Positions 61,304-64,000 of a DNA stretch of 64,000 nt are shown here, in pieces. The position numbers were made by a program, and so were the translations under genes. Origin of the DNA: Candidatus Gastranaerophilales bacterium. GTDB taxonomy: Bacteria; Cyanobacteriota; Vampirovibrionia; Gastranaerophilales; Gastranaerophilaceae. The DNA lies in the NCBI GenBank assembly GCA_944322725.1, contig CALUPU010000005.1, positions 1-64,000 on the forward strand, written 5' to 3'. Below the pieces are notes generated by a model, which made no database searches, had not been told where the DNA came from, and was given only the letters and a program-made list of their open reading frames with translations. How positions within the stretch are numbered: the stretch's first letter is position 1; the number at the start of each line of letters is the position of its first letter.

Positions 61304-61948
61304 GTGGAAGAAAAAGAAATTCAAGAAGTTGAAACAGTTGAAACTGCTGAAACAGCAGAAGTTGTGGAAACAGAAACAATTGTTGAAGAAAAACCTGCAA
61401 AAGGCAGAAAAGCTTCTAACCCTAAAGGTAAAGGCAAAAGAAAAATTGAAACTGTTGAAAACGCTCCTCAATCAGAATGGAAAGAAAGAGTAGTTCAAAT
61501 CAGACGTGTTACAAAAGTTGTTAAGGGCGGTAAAAAATTAAGCTTCAGAGCGATTGTTATCGTTGGAAACGGCAAAGGTCAGGTAGGCGTTGGCTGTGCT
61601 AAGGCTTCTGAGGTTATCATTGCTATCCAGAAAGCTATTGCTGAAGGCAGAAAAAATCTTATTTCCGTACCTATCTTTAAAACAACTATTCCTCACCCGA
61701 TTGTTGGTCGTTCAGGCGCAGGTTCGGTTATGTTGAGACCTGCTTCTCAAGGTACCGGTGTTATCGCAGGCGGTGCTGTTCGTGCAGTACTTGAACTTGC
61801 AGGTATTGAAAACATTTTGAGCAAATCTTTAGGTTCAAAATCTCCGCTTAACGCTGCTAACGCAACTCTCGAAGCTTTGAAAGAATTAAGAACATTCAAT
61901 GATGTTGCTAAAAAACGCGGCTTAAGCTTAAAAGAAATGCTTAACTAA
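61304..61948 (+). CDS. rpsE: 30S ribosomal protein S5
   Basis: Ribosomal protein S5, 214 residues, longer than the usual ~165 because of an acidic Glu/Thr-rich N-terminal extension of about 60 residues. The double-stranded RNA-binding core starts at [19 protein letters not shown], with [10 protein letters not shown] and [16 protein letters not shown]. Start is GTG 61304 with AAGGAAAGG eight bases upstream. It heads the run rpsE-rpmD-rplO-secY. Confidence 0.96.
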   Translation: MEEKEIQEVETVETAETAEVVETETIVEEKPAKGRKASNPKGKGKRKIETVENAPQSEWKERVVQIRRVTKVVKGGKKLSFRAIVIVGNGKGQVGVGCAKASEVIIAIQKAIAEGRKNLISVPIFKTTIPHPIVGRSGAGSVMLRPASQGTGVIAGGAVRAVLELAGIENILSKSLGSKSPLNAANATLEALKELRTFNDVAKKRGLSLKEMLN

Positions 61949-61978
61949 TTACACATTTGATAAAAGGAAATAATAACA

Positions 61979-62170
61979 ATGGCTAAAGATAAATTTGAAA
62001 AAGTTTCGATTAAACTTACAAGAAGCTTAATCGGTTCTACAAAAGACCAGATTAAAGTTGTAAAAGCACTCGGTCTTAAAAAAACAAACGATGTTGTTGA
62101 ACACTTTGCCAGCCCTACAATTATGGGTATGGTAAATAAAGTTCCTCACCTCGTAACAGTAATTAAGTAA
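61979..62170 (+). CDS. rpmD: 50S ribosomal protein L30
   Basis: A 63-residue L30: KVSIKLTRSLIGSTKDQIKVVKALGLKK is interrupted only by family-typical variation, and the end reads GMVNKVPHLVTVIK. It lies between rpsE and rplO as in the standard order. As I recall, photosynthetic cyanobacteria and plastids lack L30, so its presence supports an early-branching relative. Confidence 0.93.
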   Translation: MAKDKFEKVSIKLTRSLIGSTKDQIKVVKALGLKKTNDVVEHFASPTIMGMVNKVPHLVTVIK

Positions 62171-62190
62171 TTTTAGAAAAGGATAATAAA

Positions 62191-62643
62191 ATGGCAGACA
62201 AAATAACATTAGAAGATTTGAGACCTGCTGAAGGTGCTACTCACAAAACAAAAAGAGTAGGCAGAGGCAGATCATCAGGACACGGCAAAACATCTTGCCG
62301 CGGTCATAACGGTGAAGGACAGCGTTCCGGTTCAAGCGCAAAAAGAGGCTTCGAAGGCGGACAGATGCCCTCTTACAGACAAATGCCTAAATTAAAAGGT
62401 TTTACAAACTTTGCTGCTCTTAACTGTGCAGAAATCAATGTAAAAGACATTGAAAAATTCGATGCTAAAGAAATTGATTTGACTTGGTTAATCGAAAACG
62501 GTAAAGCTCATCCGAAATCAGAAGTATTAAGAGTTCTCGGAAACGGCGAAATCTCAAAAGCTGTTACTGTGAAAGCAAGATACTTCACACCTTCTGCTAA
62601 AGAAAAAATCGAAAAAGCAGGCGGTAAAGCTGAGTTAGTATAA
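62191..62643 (+). CDS. rplO: 50S ribosomal protein L15
   Basis: A 150-residue L15. The Gly/Arg/Lys-rich N-terminal arm (KRVGRGRSSGHGKTSCRGH, GFEGGQMPSYRQMPK) and the FTNFAALNCAEINV segment are typical of the family. AAAAGGA precedes the ATG. It is followed by a 115-base gap with two hairpins before secY. Confidence 0.96.
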   Translation: MADKITLEDLRPAEGATHKTKRVGRGRSSGHGKTSCRGHNGEGQRSGSSAKRGFEGGQMPSYRQMPKLKGFTNFAALNCAEINVKDIEKFDAKEIDLTWLIENGKAHPKSEVLRVLGNGEISKAVTVKARYFTPSAKEKIEKAGGKAELV

Positions 62644-62652
62644 ATATGTGAA

Positions 62653-62733
62653 AACTGCATGTGCTGACATTAATCAGTACATGCAGTTGTAACTATCCGA
62701 TGCCGCCTTTGTTTACCAGAATTTAAGAGGCGG
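62653..62733 (+). promoter_or_regulatory. Two hairpins between rplO and secY
   Basis: AACTGCATGTGCTGA pairs with TCAGTACATGCAGTT (62653-62688, one wobble) and CCGCCT with AGGCGG (62703-62733). The first is strong but has no T tract, so it is not a simple terminator. The second ends just before the secY Shine-Dalgarno sequence. A regulatory leader or RNA-processing site that sets SecY output is possible. Confidence 0.5.
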
Positions 62734-62758
62734 GTCAATAAAATGGAGAGGACTTATA

Positions 62759-64000
62759 ATGCAAAATGCAAGAATGAAACCGCCATCAATGGATGATGTG
62801 GTATCAATGTTTCAGGCTTCGGGCTTGAAAGCAAAACTATTATTCACCTTTGCAATGATAGTTATTTTTAGATTAGGTGTTGCACTTCCTTTGTACGGTA
62901 TCAACAATGAAGTGTTCTCAAAGATTGCGCAGGGAAACAATATCATTGGTTTTATTGACCTGTTTTCCGGCGGTGCTCTGGCTAACGTATCTATACTGGC
63001 ACTGGGTATCGGACCTTACATTACAGCGTCTATTATTATGCAGCTTTTGACTGTTATAATTCCTCACCTTGAACAGCTTCAAAAAGAAGAAGGCGAAGCG
63101 GGAAGAAGAAAAATCTCACAGTATACAAGATATTTTACAGTGTTTATTTCCTTCTTTCAGGCAAGTATATTCCTTTTATACCTGCTTCATCAGGCTCCTG
63201 CCACAATTATGCCGGGTATTTCACATGCGGCATTCTTTATAGGTTCTTGTGTTATTTTGACAGCAGGTTCTGTATTTGTAATGTGGCTTGCTGAATTGAT
63301 GACAGAAAGAGGTATAGGTAATGGCGGTTCGTTATTGATTTTTGTCGGCATTATTTCGAGAATACCTTTCTATTGTGAAAAAACAGGTCAGCTTGTTGCA
63401 AACGATTCTTCTTTGCAGCTTGGTTTGCTTGCATTGCTTGCAATATTCTTTGCGACAATGGTTCTTATCGTTGTAATGCAGGAAGCTGTAAGAAAAGTTC
63501 TTATTGTAAACCCGAAACGTCAGGTAGGCAACAAAATATACGGCGGGGTGAATACATACATACCGTTTAAGATGAATCCGGGCGGTGTAATGCCTATCAT
63601 CTTTGCAATTGCAATTTTGCTTTTTCCGACAACGGTAATAAGCCTTATAGGCCAGACAAATCTGCCTGCCGGTGCTGTTAAAGATGCCATCACATGGCTT
63701 TCTACAACACTCAGTCCCTCGGGATGGGTTCACTATGTATTATATTTCTTGCTGATTGTTTTCTTAACTTTCTTCTACGCTTCTATAATGCCTAATATGC
63801 AGCCAAAGGAAATTGCAAACAATTTAAAGAAATACGGTTCATCTATCCCCGGTATCAAACCAGGTAAACCCACTGCAGAAGCATTGGATAAGATTATCTC
63901 CAGATTGACACTTCTCGGTGCATTGTGTCTGGGTATCATAGCATTGATTCCCTCAGGTGCTTCATATATTACAAATATCACAACACTGCAGGGTATCGGA
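62759..64000 (+). CDS. secY: Preprotein translocase subunit SecY (partial, cut by window end)
   Basis: The reading frame is open from ATG 62759 to the end of the window (414 codons, of about 430 expected), so the C-terminus is missing. AGAGG lies eight bases upstream. Typical SecY features: LLFTFAMIVIFRLGVALPL for helix 1, the plug region GFIDLFSGGAL, the helix 2 stretch ALGIGPYITASIIMQLLT, and GIGNGGSLLIFVGII. Membrane channel of the Sec pathway; it would export the signal-peptide proteins in this window. Confidence 0.96.
   Translation, partial: MQNARMKPPSMDDVVSMFQASGLKAKLLFTFAMIVIFRLGVALPLYGINNEVFSKIAQGNNIIGFIDLFSGGALANVSILALGIGPYITASIIMQLLTVIIPHLEQLQKEEGEAGRRKISQYTRYFTVFISFFQASIFLLYLLHQAPATIMPGISHAAFFIGSCVILTAGSVFVMWLAELMTERGIGNGGSLLIFVGIISRIPFYCEKTGQLVANDSSLQLGLLALLAIFFATMVLIVVMQEAVRKVLIVNPKRQVGNKIYGGVNTYIPFKMNPGGVMPIIFAIAILLFPTTVISLIGQTNLPAGAVKDAITWLSTTLSPSGWVHYVLYFLLIVFLTFFYASIMPNMQPKEIANNLKKYGSSIPGIKPGKPTAEALDKIISRLTLLGALCLGIIALIPSGASYITNITTLQGIG

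Noticed and set aside
63332-63981. Minus-strand ORFs opposite secY
   Set aside because: They are shadows of the secY frame, which is open to the window edge and clearly conserved.

Overview
The window reads as a low-GC, diderm, strictly fermentative anaerobe, most likely a gut member of the non-photosynthetic cyanobacterial sister class Vampirovibrionia/Melainabacteria (order Gastranaerophilales). The best marker is an AAA ATPase with a C-terminal R3H domain of the Ycf45 type (19773-21362), a family typical of cyanobacteria and plastids. Supporting signs are an outer membrane (autotransporter barrel, TolC-type channel, dideoxysugar genes for a lipopolysaccharide-like glycan), an NAD-linked trimeric [FeFe] hydrogenase, superoxide reductase plus ferritin, and a prepilin. 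Placement is inference from gene content; no database search was possible.

Layout. 1-360 is the end of an rRNA operon (23S 3' end, 5S, terminator). 535-10371 holds lineage-type surface or structural proteins: small hypotheticals, an MgtE-N/FliG-like helical repeat protein, a Pmp-like autotransporter, a LysM-like protein and a 716-residue coiled-coil protein. 10643-13825 is rfbFGH for CDP-dideoxyhexose precursors. 13809-19701 holds ridA-ilvA, ssb, a DUF1537 kinase-pdxA pair and a desulfoferrodoxin-ferritin pair. 19773-22140 has the Ycf45-like ATPase and a TPR protein. 22238-27240 is a five-gene nuoJKLMN operon. Next come two hypotheticals, radA, a FliA/WhiG-type sigma factor, a pilin, the hydCBA hydrogenase operon, dgt, glnA, an ABC ATPase with a degenerate histidine-kinase-like protein, gcvPB, a sugar-binding protein, a murein-peptide amidase-like enzyme, a secreted GH13 protein, hpf, an acyl-CoA synthetase, a substrate-binding/TolC fusion, polA, GIY-YIG, dus and a large TPR protein. 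The window ends in rpsE-rpmD-rplO-secY, with secY cut by the edge.

How it fits together. Fermentative NADH and ferredoxin can be reoxidised by the hydrogenase, whose promoter carries a near-perfect Rex-type (NADH-sensing) operator just downstream of the predicted start site. Oxygen defence is dfx-ftn. Glycan use is suggested by the GH13 protein, the sugar-binding protein and an MsmX/UgpC-type ATPase, with no permease in view.

The most unusual finding is the nuoJKLMN operon. NuoL is a continuous ORF of only 385 residues that lacks the central antiporter helices. NuoK has Phe and Gln where the two essential channel glutamates should be. NuoM has R234, N265 and K407 at the positions of K234, K265 and E407. 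NuoN keeps two of its three channel lysines. It looks like a Complex I-derived membrane module that has lost or rewired proton translocation. Other notable items are the substrate-binding/TolC fusion, a histidine-kinase-like protein with Gly at the phospho-acceptor position, two related structured intergenic elements, and a spc-type ribosomal operon broken before rpsE. I saw no CRISPR array, tRNA gene, insertion sequence or prophage.
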